Source of the DNA: Chitinophaga pollutisoli | Lineage (GTDB): Bacteria; Bacteroidota; Bacteroidia; Chitinophagales; Chitinophagaceae | Length of the DNA: 64,000 nucleotides | Reading direction: 5' to 3' | Assembly (NCBI RefSeq): GCF_038396755.1 | Contig: NZ_CP149822.1 | Location: forward strand, 2,232,001-2,296,000 | In this document: in pieces, positions 1-8,285 of the stretch | Numbering within the stretch: position 1 is the stretch's first letter | How the letters are laid out: each line of letters begins with the position of its first letter | The notes under the pieces: model-generated | What the model saw: only the letters and a program-made list of their open reading frames with translations | Database searches by the model: none | Told to the model about the DNA's origin: nothing | Made by a program: the position numbers and the translations under genes

Positions 1-2047
1 CCACGGTAGATCCGAAGGGAAATCCGTCGCCACGGACATAGATCTCATCCAACATGTGCGGCCCGATGTTGGCCTGGCCCACTTCGGAATAACCGGCAAA
101 AAGTTTCAGGTAATTGATGGTCCTGTTGCCTTTCAGGAAAGGCAATGCTTCAGACGCCACGAACGACACATCCACGCCGGGGTATCCGAAATTGCGGTTC
201 TTTTTGGAAAGCCGCGAAATGTGGTCGCGGCGGTAGCTACCGTGGATAAAGGCGAAATCCTTGTATCCCAGCGAAGCGTCGATATACTGCGAATGTTCGC
301 GTATGATGGTTTTCTCGTTTTCGCCTTCCAGTTCGCCCACCCGGTTGTCGACGTTGAAGAAACCGGGGTTCACCAGTGCGTTGGCGCGGATGAAGTTCAT
401 GCCGCCCCGTTCCTGCCGGATGTTGTTCCCCAGCACCACGCGCAAGTCGAAATCGTTGAAATTCTTCTGCGCGGTGGCCATGAAATCGTATTGATTGAGC
501 ACGTAATTGGCGGTGTTATCCTGGAAAAAGCCGTTGGTGATTTCCGCTTTCACCTTACTCGAAGAAATTTCGGTGGTGTAAGGCGTGTAGGTGAATTTAT
601 CCGCACGGTCCTGCCAGAAGGAATTTTGGGTGGATGTGGACACACGGCCCATGAGGGACAGCCATTCCGCCGGTTTGTAGGACAGCGTGAAATTCCCGAT
701 GAGGTTGTCTGTTTTGGAATCGGTACGGAACTGGTCGATGATGAAATACGGGTTGTAATAGTATTCGTTGTAGTACCCGTTGGGATTGGAGAACTTGTCC
801 GTTTTCCAGTTTTTATAGCGGGTGAGCGGGATGTGCGCGGCGGTATTCATCACCATCCAGTACACGGATTCCTCCAGGCCGCCGCCGTTGGTGTGAATAT
901 CGGCGGTGTTTTGGGTGTAGCTGATGTTGGTGCTGGCGGTCACTTTGCCGAATGTCCGGCTGGCATTGACGCGCAGGCCGTTTCTGCCGAATTTGTCTTT
1001 GGGTACGACGCCGTTCACTTTCTGGTTTTGGATGGATGCGTAGAAGGTGGATTTGTCGTCGGCGGTGGAAACGGAAAGGTTGTTTTGCAGCGTGAGGCCG
1101 GTGTTCCAGAAGTTGTAGCGGTCGCGGTTGGGGGAGTATTTCACTTTCTGGACGGATCCGTCTTCGAGGGGTTTCCCGATTTCCACTTCCGAACCATCGT
1201 AGGCGGGGCCATACTGTTGGTTTTCGAACGCGTTGTACACGGGGATGGGTGATTTGGTGGAGCCGGTGCCGAATTTATCCTGCAGCGAAGGGAAGAAGCT
1301 GATTTCTTCGAACTGCGTGGAGTTGGAGAGCGACACTACGGGTTTTCCTTTCTGGGCGCGTTTGGTGGTGATGACGATGGCGCCGTTAGAGGCGCGGGAT
1401 CCGTAGAGGGCGGAAGCGTTTGCGCCTTTGAGGACGTTGACGTCTTCCACGTCTTCGGGGTTGATAGAGTTGAACTGGCTGTTAGGGATTTCCACGCCAT
1501 CGAGAACGATGAGGGCCTGGTTTTGTCCGGTCAGCGAGCGGTTGCCGCGGAGGATGATACGGGTTTGGGGGTTGGCGGAGTTGTTGATGGTGTTGACCTG
1601 CAAGCCGGACACTTTGGCCACGAGGGACGAGGCTACGGTGGTGGCTTTGGCGGTTACGAGGTCGGCGCTTTTCACCTTCCCGACGGAGTAGCCAACGGAT
1701 TTCGCCTGTCGTTGGATGCCCATGGCAGTGGTAATCACGACTTCCTGGAGGCTCCGTGAGTCGAGGATGAGGATAACGGGCAAGTTGGTTGCGGCACCCA
1801 CTGCTTTTTCGAGGGTGTTATACCCTACGCTGCGGATGAGGAGCACATCTTTTTCCGAGACCTGAATTTTGTAATTCCCAAATTGATCAGCGGTGGTACC
1901 TTTTGTGGTGCCTTTGATCTGGATGGAGGCGTATGGTATGGGTGAACCGTCTTCACCTGTTACCCTACCGGTAATCTGGCGTTGTTGGGCATAAGCCAGG
2001 TTACCACTCACCATAAGCATGGCGAGAAAAAGTAAAGCCTTTTTCAT
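1..2047 (-). CDS. SusC/RagA-family TonB-linked outer membrane receptor (3' end outside window)
   Basis: TonB-dependent outer membrane transporter that would import an oligosaccharide or other nutrient together with a SusD lipoprotein. About 682 codons are present and the C-terminal barrel runs off the window. The start gives a clean signal peptide ending in AYAQ, followed by a carboxypeptidase-regulatory-like domain (about residues 24-100, ITGRVTGEDGSPIPYASIQIKG). The plug follows (LIVLDGVEI, VNVLKGANASALYGSRASNG), then repeated beta-barrel strands. No SusD partner is visible; it would lie beyond the left edge. The promoter region is flanked by long inverted repeats that include the start codon. 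Family assignment is firm; the substrate is unknown. Confidence 0.93.
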   Translation of the reverse strand, partial: MKKALLFLAMLMVSGNLAYAQQRQITGRVTGEDGSPIPYASIQIKGTTKGTTADQFGNYKIQVSEKDVLLIRSVGYNTLEKAVGAATNLPVILILDSRSLQEVVITTAMGIQRQAKSVGYSVGKVKSADLVTAKATTVASSLVAKVSGLQVNTINNSANPQTRIILRGNRSLTGQNQALIVLDGVEIPNSQFNSINPEDVEDVNVLKGANASALYGSRASNGAIVITTKRAQKGKPVVSLSNSTQFEEISFFPSLQDKFGTGSTKSPIPVYNAFENQQYGPAYDGSEVEIGKPLEDGSVQKVKYSPNRDRYNFWNTGLTLQNNLSVSTADDKSTFYASIQNQKVNGVVPKDKFGRNGLRVNASRTFGKVTASTNISYTQNTADIHTNGGGLEESVYWMVMNTAAHIPLTRYKNWKTDKFSNPNGYYNEYYYNPYFIIDQFRTDSKTDNLIGNFTLSYKPAEWLSLMGRVSTSTQNSFWQDRADKFTYTPYTTEISSSKVKAEITNGFFQDNTANYVLNQYDFMATAQKNFNDFDLRVVLGNNIRQERGGMNFIRANALVNPGFFNVDNRVGELEGENEKTIIREHSQYIDASLGYKDFAFIHGSYRRDHISRLSKKNRNFGYPGVDVSFVASEALPFLKGNRTINYLKLFAGYSEVGQANIGPHMLDEIYVRGDGFPFGSTV

Positions 2048-2075
2048 AGATGATTTAGATTTTGATTGACAACCG

Positions 2076-2104
2076 CAAAATAACTAGATTTTTGAATCCG
2101 CAAA
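2076..2104 (-). promoter_or_regulatory. Bacteroidota-type promoter for the first SusC gene
   Basis: On the minus strand a TTTG (-33) is followed after 18 bases by TATTTTG (-7), close to the TTTG-N19-TAnnTTTG consensus. Transcription would begin about 20 bases before the start codon, inside the left inverted-repeat arm. The -7 element is one base shorter than consensus, so this is a good but not perfect match. Confidence 0.5.
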
Positions 2105-2110
2105 AATTTT

Positions 2111-2141
2111 CCGTTAAAACTATGTTAATGATGATTAACGG
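2111..2141. promoter_or_regulatory. nested palindrome upstream of SusC promoter, candidate operator
   Basis: GTTAAT-GATG-ATTAAC (2124-2139) is a perfect palindrome with 6-bp arms. It is nested with CCGTTAA/TTAACGG arms (2111-2117 and 2135-2141). It sits just upstream of the -33 element, where an activator of a SusC locus would bind. The bound protein is unknown. Confidence 0.4.
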
Positions 2142-2260
2142 TATACTGCGGCACATATGCGGCGATCACTAGATAAGTTATTGATCATCACAGGGCCATA
2201 AACTTTTCTTGATCGGGTTAAATCGCTTTAAAAAATCGCAAAAGAATTTGTGTAGAAGGC

Positions 2261-2289
2261 AAAAAAAGCCGGTTTCCTAAGAAACCGGC
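2261..2289 (-). terminator. orphan intrinsic terminator upstream of SusC
   Basis: GCCGGTTTC-CTAA-GAAACCGGC is a perfect 9-bp stem (2268-2289) preceded on the plus strand by A7, so it terminates minus-strand transcription. The only minus-strand gene upstream ends more than 700 bases away, so it either insulates SusC or ends an unannotated short RNA. Confidence 0.7.
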
Positions 2290-2350
2290 GGATTGATGAT
2301 CAGACTGGTGTCAATCAAAATCTAAACCATCAATGATTTTAAGGCTTTAC

Positions 2351-3022
2351 CAGCATTTTAACAGGCGTTGCAATATACGCCGTAATTACTTTTTCGCATA
2401 GCGTTTTCCATGAAAGGCCGCAATTATAACAGCAGAAAAGACAATTTGGTTTACTGCCTTAACATGCAGGCGGATCGCAGTCTGAACGCAGTAAGTACTC
2501 AACCCAAAAATCATGATCGCTGCCTGTTTTTATTCAAACATGCTACATCATATACAGAAAAATAAATTAGATTTCACCAGAATCTATCTCCTATACATGC
2601 GACAAAGTAAGGCAGATGATATCGTGTATAGACAGCCCTTGCACAATTGCACGATGCCAGTAAAAGCTATACTTCGCCCAATCATTCATCAGTTAATGCC
2701 CTTACACGGCAATACAACACCCAACCTCAGCGCGACACGACTTAGACTAACCATTATTGCCAATGCTCAACAATCCATCAACGTGCAAGCACGTAAGTAT
2801 TGACAAATGCAGTTTTCCTGAATGCAATAACGATAAGCCTTTAGAATGCCTGAAGTTCACCGACTGTTCACCACAACTCATATCACTCGACTACAAATAC
2901 CATTTGCACGCCTGAAATCCAACGACTATTCACCACGATTAATGTCACTTCTCAAACGAATGCCATTTGGATGACTAGAGCTCAGCAACAACAAAAACCG
3001 ATTCTCCCATACAAGCCGATTT
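2351..3022. other. gene-poor region with a degenerate 62-bp tandem repeat
   Basis: I see no convincing gene here. A possible 96-codon plus-strand frame has no family features, no promoter and no start context. The right end holds two degenerate direct copies of a unit of about 62 bp (2849-2910 and 2911-2972), each starting CCTGAA and ending near CCATTTG. Confidence 0.5.
2849..2972. repeat. degenerate tandem repeat, two copies of about 62 bp
   Basis: Copy 1 starts CCTGAAGTTCACCGACTGTT and copy 2 starts CCTGAAATCCAACGACTATT. Both continue with TTCACCAC, TCACT and end at CCATTTG. Identity by eye is about 70%. The repeat lies just past the stop codon of the helix-hairpin-helix gene. Confidence 0.55.
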
Positions 3023-5104
3023 TCACTCGCCCCATTCATATTGCAATTGCAGTTGAATCGTACTCCTGGCCTCCGGAAGCATCCCGTTTCTCCACTCCTG
3101 TATCGTTTGCGGAACAGTGCGGCTTCCAGCATACTGCCAACTGAACCACGCATTCCACCTTTCTGCAATTGATCGCTGGATCTGCATTCTTACATATCCT
3201 CCTGTTCCACTAAAACGATTGACGGTACCATCACCCGGAAATCCGAGCCCCGACAAATACATACCTTCCCCAGGTGGCCCATCGTACCAGGCGTGACTCC
3301 AACTCCCCTTCCATCTACCCTGCCTCCAGTTCCATTGCTGCATCGCTATCCAACCTGGACCACTTTCCAATACCTGGCTTTGCGCTCTCACACGCCAGGT
3401 AACCGCAGGTGTCAAAGGTAACTCCCAACGTAACTGGAATTGGTGCCTTCCATAGCTGGCCGGCGATATAACATTGTGCCCCTCCCGAAGTTTATCCTGC
3501 ATTCGTTCCATGAACCTGTAACTTCCGTGTACCGTGGCATGCCGCGCGGGATTCCAATGTACGGCCAACAACACATCCGATCCCACCGAAGGTGCCCCTA
3601 CACGGTAGCGCAACCAGGGAAAACCAAACATATCCACATACCCGGACAACAACCAATTGGGTTTTACTTTTACCTGCAATGCGCCGTAGCACCCCCGCTC
3701 ATTTGCCGCCGTACCGGTAACACCAAACGGCGCACCGTACAACCCGGCGAACCCCGGTTCCCCCGACCGCCAGACCCATCCTGCATCCATCGCCGGCGAC
3801 AATGCCGCCATGCCACCCTGCATAAATGCCCATCCACCTGCGCTGCTCCTCACCACTTCACCGAAAAAGTGAACGTTCCTCCACGTGAAAGCATGATCCA
3901 CACCTGCTTCCAATAAACGATCATCCGCAAACCTGAACAACTGGTACAAAGCAGTCCCCCGCTGCAATGGAACAGCAAACCGATGCCCTTGCACATTCAC
4001 TCCCACGTGCCCCGCTGCCCACCGGCGCTTCCATATCGCGCCCGCCGTATGTTGCCGAACGTTCCCTCTGGCCTCCAATTCCGACGCCGTCCTGTGATAA
4101 CCTGCCGGCAACAACGTCCCGCCCATTGCGGCACTTTCCTCATCCAGCAGTTTCAACCTGCCATCCAGCTGACGAACCGATAGCCAGGCCGTCAGCTCCG
4201 ATTTCCGTAACGCCAATGTACCTGCAAGCCCCCTGTAGAAATAAAACTCACCGGCACCCGCATACGGTCTGGCGGCTTCACCTTCCCGTTTGAATTGCAT
4301 GACTGAAGAGCTCTTCCCCGGCGCCATCCCATGCCATTGCATCAGACCCTGTCCTACATTGATCGTATAATCCCCCACCACCAGGCACTTCAGTAATCCC
4401 GGCCGCCTCACCGCCCAATGAAATCCGATATGATCAGGAAGCGGCGTTCCTTTCCGCAGCCACGCTTCTCCGGCGTCCTTCTCCAGCACCAGCCCCCAAC
4501 CGCCATGCCTGCCCATTGCATACCGATAACGCAGCACCGCTTTATCCAGGCTGCCGGCGTATGCTGGTGGCTTATCAGGCGCCGGAAAAAACGAGGCTCC
4601 CCGCCCCGCCCAAGTCCTGGAATATCGCAATTGCAAGGTATGCTGCCCTTCAGTCCAGATACGGCGAAAGGGTACTTGCTCCGCAAATCCATGCCCTGCC
4701 ATCACATAAGGCAACAACTTCCGGATGAGTGGAAGATCAAACCCTTGCACGGCTTGCAATTCATAGATTGCGGCCAATGGCCCCAGGCGCTTCCTGTGAT
4801 CAAGTAATTGTTGTATCTGGCCTGGCTGCAGCAGTCCCAGTTCCTGTAACTCCTCCGCGGATGCACTATTGAGATCCAGCGGACGGCGCAGGTAACGCTG
4901 CAGTAATGTCCATTGCTCATCATTCTCGCGAAAACTTTCCGGATCCGTTTCCGCCTGCAGCTCCTGCCATTCGGCGTTATGCTGTGACTCCTCCTGCTGT
5001 GCGAAACACACACCTGGCCAACACCAAACTGCAGGCAGCACTATCCTTATCAAACAATTTCGATACAACTCCACCAACCCGCCCCGCTTCCGCTTCGGTT
5101 CCAT
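3023..5104 (-). CDS. helix-hairpin-helix (ComEA-like) domain plus predicted outer membrane beta-barrel protein
   Basis: A 693-residue secreted protein of a type common in Bacteroidota. After an N-terminal signal-like segment ending CFAQQ come one or two helix-hairpin-helix units (about residues 72-130; LDLNSASAEELQELGLLQ, then LAAIYELQAVQGFDLPLIRKLLPYV). The long C-terminal part alternates aromatic and polar residues like an outer membrane barrel and ends in an aromatic strand. In ComEA such HhH units bind DNA; their role in this barrel-fused family is not established, so I do not assign DNA uptake. A truncated copy of its 5' end lies just upstream, and a frameshifted barrel-like gene follows in the same orientation. 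Confidence 0.75.
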   Translation of the reverse strand: MEPKRKRGGLVELYRNCLIRIVLPAVWCWPGVCFAQQEESQHNAEWQELQAETDPESFRENDEQWTLLQRYLRRPLDLNSASAEELQELGLLQPGQIQQLLDHRKRLGPLAAIYELQAVQGFDLPLIRKLLPYVMAGHGFAEQVPFRRIWTEGQHTLQLRYSRTWAGRGASFFPAPDKPPAYAGSLDKAVLRYRYAMGRHGGWGLVLEKDAGEAWLRKGTPLPDHIGFHWAVRRPGLLKCLVVGDYTINVGQGLMQWHGMAPGKSSSVMQFKREGEAARPYAGAGEFYFYRGLAGTLALRKSELTAWLSVRQLDGRLKLLDEESAAMGGTLLPAGYHRTASELEARGNVRQHTAGAIWKRRWAAGHVGVNVQGHRFAVPLQRGTALYQLFRFADDRLLEAGVDHAFTWRNVHFFGEVVRSSAGGWAFMQGGMAALSPAMDAGWVWRSGEPGFAGLYGAPFGVTGTAANERGCYGALQVKVKPNWLLSGYVDMFGFPWLRYRVGAPSVGSDVLLAVHWNPARHATVHGSYRFMERMQDKLREGHNVISPASYGRHQFQLRWELPLTPAVTWRVRAQSQVLESGPGWIAMQQWNWRQGRWKGSWSHAWYDGPPGEGMYLSGLGFPGDGTVNRFSGTGGYVRMQIQRSIAERWNAWFSWQYAGSRTVPQTIQEWRNGMLPEARSTIQLQLQYEWGE

Positions 5105-5175
5105 TGCATTGATTTTTGGTTAACAAACAATGTTGCTTTTGTTACGGATGCTCCAGACCAATCCATTTGATTATG

Positions 5176-5303
5176 TATGCTGTGACTCCTCCTGCTGTGC
5201 GAAGCACACGCCTGGCCAATACAAGACAGCGTGAAACGCTACACATATCAAAATAATCTCGAAACAACTCCGTCATCCGGAGCATTTTCCGCTTCGGTTC
5301 CAT
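5176..5303 (-). pseudogene. duplicated 5' fragment of the helix-hairpin-helix gene
   Basis: This segment repeats the first 127 bases of the neighbouring helix-hairpin-helix gene in the same orientation, 198-199 bp away. It begins at the ATG with ATGGAACCGAAGCGGAA and ends in a 28-bp exact match (4978-5005 equals 5176-5203). Between these, about a third of positions differ and there is a one-base length difference, so the copy is out of frame. Similarity stops abruptly at 5176. It reads as the scar of a partial tandem duplication. Confidence 0.8.
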
Positions 5304-5340
5304 CATTATTCAATTCGCTTCGCAGACAAAGTTTCTGCCT

Positions 5341-6050
5341 TTAGTTATGCTCCCGTCCATTCCATCCAATCATGATGCCCGGCGAAACACCCAGGTACGG
5401 ATGCCAACGCCCGACTATCCCCATTTTCCACCATCCGGCCGCCCAGCCCACGCCGCAGTAGGGCAACAAAGGCCCCGCCGCATAACCTCCCACCAACACA
5501 AAACGTTCCACCGGCCTATACATCAGCTGCACCCTGCCCGACAATAGATAACCCGCCTCCTTCCCCGCTGCCAGCTCCAGCTCCACCGGCAGACCAACCC
5601 CGTATGTCAGCGATATCCCCCCATAACCCGCACCTTCCGCACCCATGCGCAACTGCACGCCCAACCGGCACGATTTTCCCACTTCCCAGACCGATCCCAT
5701 TTCCGCTTCCGGTCCATCCTTCCCATACCCCAATCCCCCCGAAGCCAACACCGCTTTTCCCAGACGCAAACCATACAAAACATGTACACGCGTATCCGCA
5801 TATCGCCGCACACCGGCATGCAATACCCGCACACCCGCTACCCCACCTCCCACGGGAGTGGCCGCAGTCAGCGCATGCACACGCCACCCGTCGATAAGAA
5901 ATCGCTGTTCTGAATACCCCCCGCGGCAGTCCGCCGCAACGCGGCCAGGCGCCCCGGCTCGTTCCAGGCGTTGAAGGCCTCCCATATCGGAGGTATCGTA
6001 AATAATTGCAGGAATACCCAATGCAGGGCAAGCTGGCAAACAATGGTCAT
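5341..6050 (-). pseudogene. predicted outer membrane beta-barrel-like protein, frameshifted at a G6 run
   Basis: Two reading frames join at a G6 homopolymer (C6 at 5917-5922 on the plus strand). The upstream frame gives a signal-like segment and AFNAWNEPGRLAALRRTAA. The downstream frame gives GGYSEQRFLIDGWRV and then alternating glycine/aromatic strands typical of small barrels. Seven (or four) Gs would restore about 236 residues. The N-terminal pattern resembles the NPA-x-LA and NRFLL stretches of PorV/PorQ-like barrels, but that is a weak guess. A TTG start in the downstream frame (6039) would avoid the frameshift but gives no signal peptide. It lies just upstream of the helix-hairpin-helix gene in the same orientation. 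Confidence 0.55.
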
Positions 6051-6108
6051 CTCAAATCAGGTTTATCAAACAATGACTTCAAAACTAATGGAGCCGGGCA
6101 TCCGCACC

Positions 6109-6136
6109 AAAAAAAATATCTCCGAAAAACGGAGAT
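6109..6136 (-). terminator. intrinsic terminator after deoxynucleoside kinase
   Basis: ATCTCCG-AAAAA-CGGAGAT stem-loop (6118-6136) with A8 on its left on the plus strand, which is a U-tract for minus-strand transcripts. A second CGGAGAT at 6148-6154 followed by a T-run could act the same way on the plus strand. Confidence 0.65.
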
Positions 6137-6174
6137 TGACCGTTCAACGGAGATACTTTTTATTATTGGAAATC

Positions 6175-6807
6175 CTAGAAAAGCCCGTACAGCTCTGAAT
6201 CTACACGGGAAATAATTTCACCGAGATCTTCTTCCTTTTCAGGGAACTTATTTTTGTCAACATCGATGATCAGCAAGGGACCATCCTTATATTTCTCGAT
6301 CCAGCTGTTGTAATATTCGTTTAGCCGCTTCAGATAGTCGAGCCGGATGTTTTCTTCATACTCACGGCCCCGTTTCTGGATCTGCGCTACCAGCGTAGGC
6401 ACGGACGCCTGCAGGTAAATCAGCAAATCCGGCGGTTTGACCATCGATTTCAGCGTCTCGAAGAAATTGAAATAATTGTCGAAGTCGCGCTTTGTCATCA
6501 GCCCCATCTCATACAGGTTGGGCGCGAAAATATGCGCATCTTCATAAATGGTGCGGTCCTGTATCACTGTCTCCTTACCATGCTGGATATCCACCAGCTG
6601 CTTGAGGCGGCTGTGCAGGAAATACACCTGCAGATTGAACGACCAGCGGGGCATATCATCGTAAAAATCGCTCAGGTACGGATTATGCTCCACGTCCTCG
6701 AACTGCGGAATCCATTTATAGTGCTTCGACAGCATCTCGGTGAGCGTGGTTTTTCCGGCGCCGATATTGCCCGCTACCGCGATATGTTTGACTTTATTCT
6801 TTGCCAT
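6175..6807 (-). CDS. deoxynucleoside kinase
   Basis: Phosphorylates deoxynucleosides for dNTP salvage in the cytoplasm. The 210-residue length fits the dNK/dCK/dGK family. Visible motifs are the P-loop GNIGAGKT (residues 13-20), the DRTIYED catalytic segment (84-90) and the arginine-rich lid near QKRGREYEENIR. Which base it prefers cannot be read with confidence. It lies 33 bp downstream of trpS in the same direction, so the two are probably co-transcribed, and a terminator follows. Confidence 0.9.
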   Translation of the reverse strand: MAKNKVKHIAVAGNIGAGKTTLTEMLSKHYKWIPQFEDVEHNPYLSDFYDDMPRWSFNLQVYFLHSRLKQLVDIQHGKETVIQDRTIYEDAHIFAPNLYEMGLMTKRDFDNYFNFFETLKSMVKPPDLLIYLQASVPTLVAQIQKRGREYEENIRLDYLKRLNEYYNSWIEKYKDGPLLIIDVDKNKFPEKEEDLGEIISRVDSELYGLF

Positions 6808-6840
6808 GCATTGGGGATATGATTCAACAAGATAAATATA

Positions 6841-7845
6841 TCAATAGAAATTGATGCCCATCAGGCGGCGCGCTTCTTTCAGCGTTGCCGCAGCGGACTC
6901 CCGCGACTTCTCGGCGCCCTGGCGCATGATCCGGTGCAGGTATTCATGGTCCTGCTGGATCGCCTCGGCCTTCTCGCGGATCGGGCGGATGAAATTCACC
7001 ATATCTTCCGCCAGCTGCTTCTTCATATCGCCATAGCGGATGTTGCAATTATTGAACGCCGCATCGAAAAACTGAACGGTATCCGGTGCAGACACCAGTT
7101 TCATCAGCGTGAAAAGGTTTTCGATATAGTCGGGTTTCGCGGAATTGGCTTCCTGCGGACCGCTGTCTGTTTTGGCTTTTTTGATCTTGTTGCGGATGGC
7201 ATCGTCGCTGTCGTTAAGATAGAGCGTGGAGTTCTCATTCTCGCTTTTGCTCATTTTCCCGTTACCGTCGAGGCTCATGATACGCACGAGATCGTCGCCG
7301 TAATTGAACGGGTACGGTTCGGGGAAGAGTTCGCCATAGCGGTTATTGAAGCGCTGCGCGAAGTTGCGGCTCATTTCCAGGTGTTGTTCCTGGTCTTTGC
7401 CCACGGGCACTTTCACGGCGCGGTGGATGAGGATGTCGGCAGACATGAGAACGGGGTACGTGAGCAGGCCGGCGTTCACGTTGTCGGGATTCTGGCGCAC
7501 CTTGTCCTTGAAGGTCGGTACTTTTTCCAGTTCACCTTTATAAGCCATCATATTGAGCAGCAGGTAAAGCTCCGCGATCTCGGGGATATCGCTCTGCACG
7601 TACAATGTTACTTTTTCGGGATCAAGGCCGGATGCGATGTTTTCCGCCAGTACCCGGTACACGTTGCCGCGGAGGCTGGTGGGATCCGGATGGGTGGTCA
7701 GCGCATGCCAGTCGGCCACGAAAAAATAACAGTTGAATTCTTCCTGCATCCGGATATAATTGCGGATGGCACCAAAATAGTTACCGAGGTGCAAAATGCC
7801 GGTAGAGCGGATGCCGCTCACTACGATTTCTTTTTCCTTAGCCAT
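6841..7845 (-). CDS. trpS: tryptophan--tRNA ligase
   Basis: Class I aminoacyl-tRNA synthetase charging tRNA-Trp. I chose the ATG giving MAKEKEIVVSGIRSTG (334 residues), because the 22 codons upstream are not conserved-looking and a promoter-like TATTTTG sits directly before this ATG. The HIGH-type motif is HLGN (residues 19-22) and the KMSKS loop is intact (197-201). The ADWHALTTHP and SADILIHRA stretches are typical of the family. It is divergent from gatC and probably forms an operon with the kinase downstream. Confidence 0.95.
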   Translation of the reverse strand: MAKEKEIVVSGIRSTGILHLGNYFGAIRNYIRMQEEFNCYFFVADWHALTTHPDPTSLRGNVYRVLAENIASGLDPEKVTLYVQSDIPEIAELYLLLNMMAYKGELEKVPTFKDKVRQNPDNVNAGLLTYPVLMSADILIHRAVKVPVGKDQEQHLEMSRNFAQRFNNRYGELFPEPYPFNYGDDLVRIMSLDGNGKMSKSENENSTLYLNDSDDAIRNKIKKAKTDSGPQEANSAKPDYIENLFTLMKLVSAPDTVQFFDAAFNNCNIRYGDMKKQLAEDMVNFIRPIREKAEAIQQDHEYLHRIMRQGAEKSRESAAATLKEARRLMGINFY

Positions 7846-7918
7846 ATCGGGCCGCAAAATAAGAAATTTTAACAAGGCTTTTGGGAAAGGATACATCCGG
7901 AACCCGCCCAATAATCCC

Positions 7919-7926
7919 TATTTTTG
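7919..7926 (+). promoter_or_regulatory. -7 promoter element for gatC
   Basis: TATTTTTG is an exact TAnnTTTG match about 68 bases before the gatC start. I see no well-spaced -33 element. Confidence 0.4.
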
Positions 7927-7993
7927 TGCGACCGATCACATTTATCGGTTATATGAATACATTTTATTAGCTTTAAATCGTTAATTTAAACAC

Positions 7994-8284
7994 ATGGAAG
8001 TGAATGACGCCCTGATCCGGCAACTGGCAACCTTGTCCAGGCTGGAAATCGGCCAGGAAGAAGGGGAGGAAATCCGCCTGGACCTCCAGCGGATGATCAC
8101 CTTTGTGGAGAAACTGAACGAACTGGACACGACGGATGTGAAACCACTGCTGCATATGACCCGCGACGTCAATGTTTTCAGAGAAGATGCGGTAATCCCG
8201 GAAATCTCCCGGGAAGAAGGTCTCCGTAACGCACCCGTCCATACCGACGAATATTTCAGCGTTCCCAAAGTAATCAAGAAATAA
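7994..8284 (+). CDS. gatC: Asp-tRNA(Asn)/Glu-tRNA(Gln) amidotransferase subunit C
   Basis: Small subunit of the GatCAB amidotransferase, which converts Glu-tRNA(Gln) and/or Asp-tRNA(Asn) to the amidated forms. At 96 residues it has normal length. It shows the family pattern: [12 protein letters not shown] at the start, a middle helix [20 protein letters not shown], and the [17 protein letters not shown] tail. GatA and GatB are not in this window. It is followed after one base by an ABC ATPase gene, so the two are likely one transcript. Confidence 0.93.
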   Translation: MEVNDALIRQLATLSRLEIGQEEGEEIRLDLQRMITFVEKLNELDTTDVKPLLHMTRDVNVFREDAVIPEISREEGLRNAPVHTDEYFSVPKVIKK

Positions 8285-8285
8285 T

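Larger units (their letters stand above)
2032..2350. repeat. inverted repeat pair flanking the SusC promoter (candidate invertible segment)
   Basis: Left arm 2032-2071 and right arm 2309-2350 are inverted copies. They share a perfect 18-bp core, TTTAGATTTTGATTGACA (2054-2071; its complement at 2309-2326). The wider 27-bp block matches at 25 positions, and similarity continues through an ATG and GGCTTTAC on both sides. The 237-bp interior carries the promoter, the palindrome and a terminator hairpin. This is the architecture of phase-variable promoters in Bacteroides, but it could also be a relic of an inverted duplication of the SusC 5' end. No recombinase gene is in the window. Confidence 0.55.

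Noticed and set aside
56..1252. A 398-codon plus-strand open frame opposite SusC
   Set aside because: It is the antisense shadow of a clear SusC gene, has no family features and reads in a GC-skewed frame.
2513..2803. A 96-codon plus-strand frame in the SusC upstream region
   Set aside because: No promoter, no start context and no recognisable domain; low-complexity composition of an intergenic region.
3023..5104. Competence DNA-uptake protein ComEA
   Set aside because: The HhH segment is similar, but the 500-residue barrel-like region is foreign to ComEA and no other com genes are nearby.
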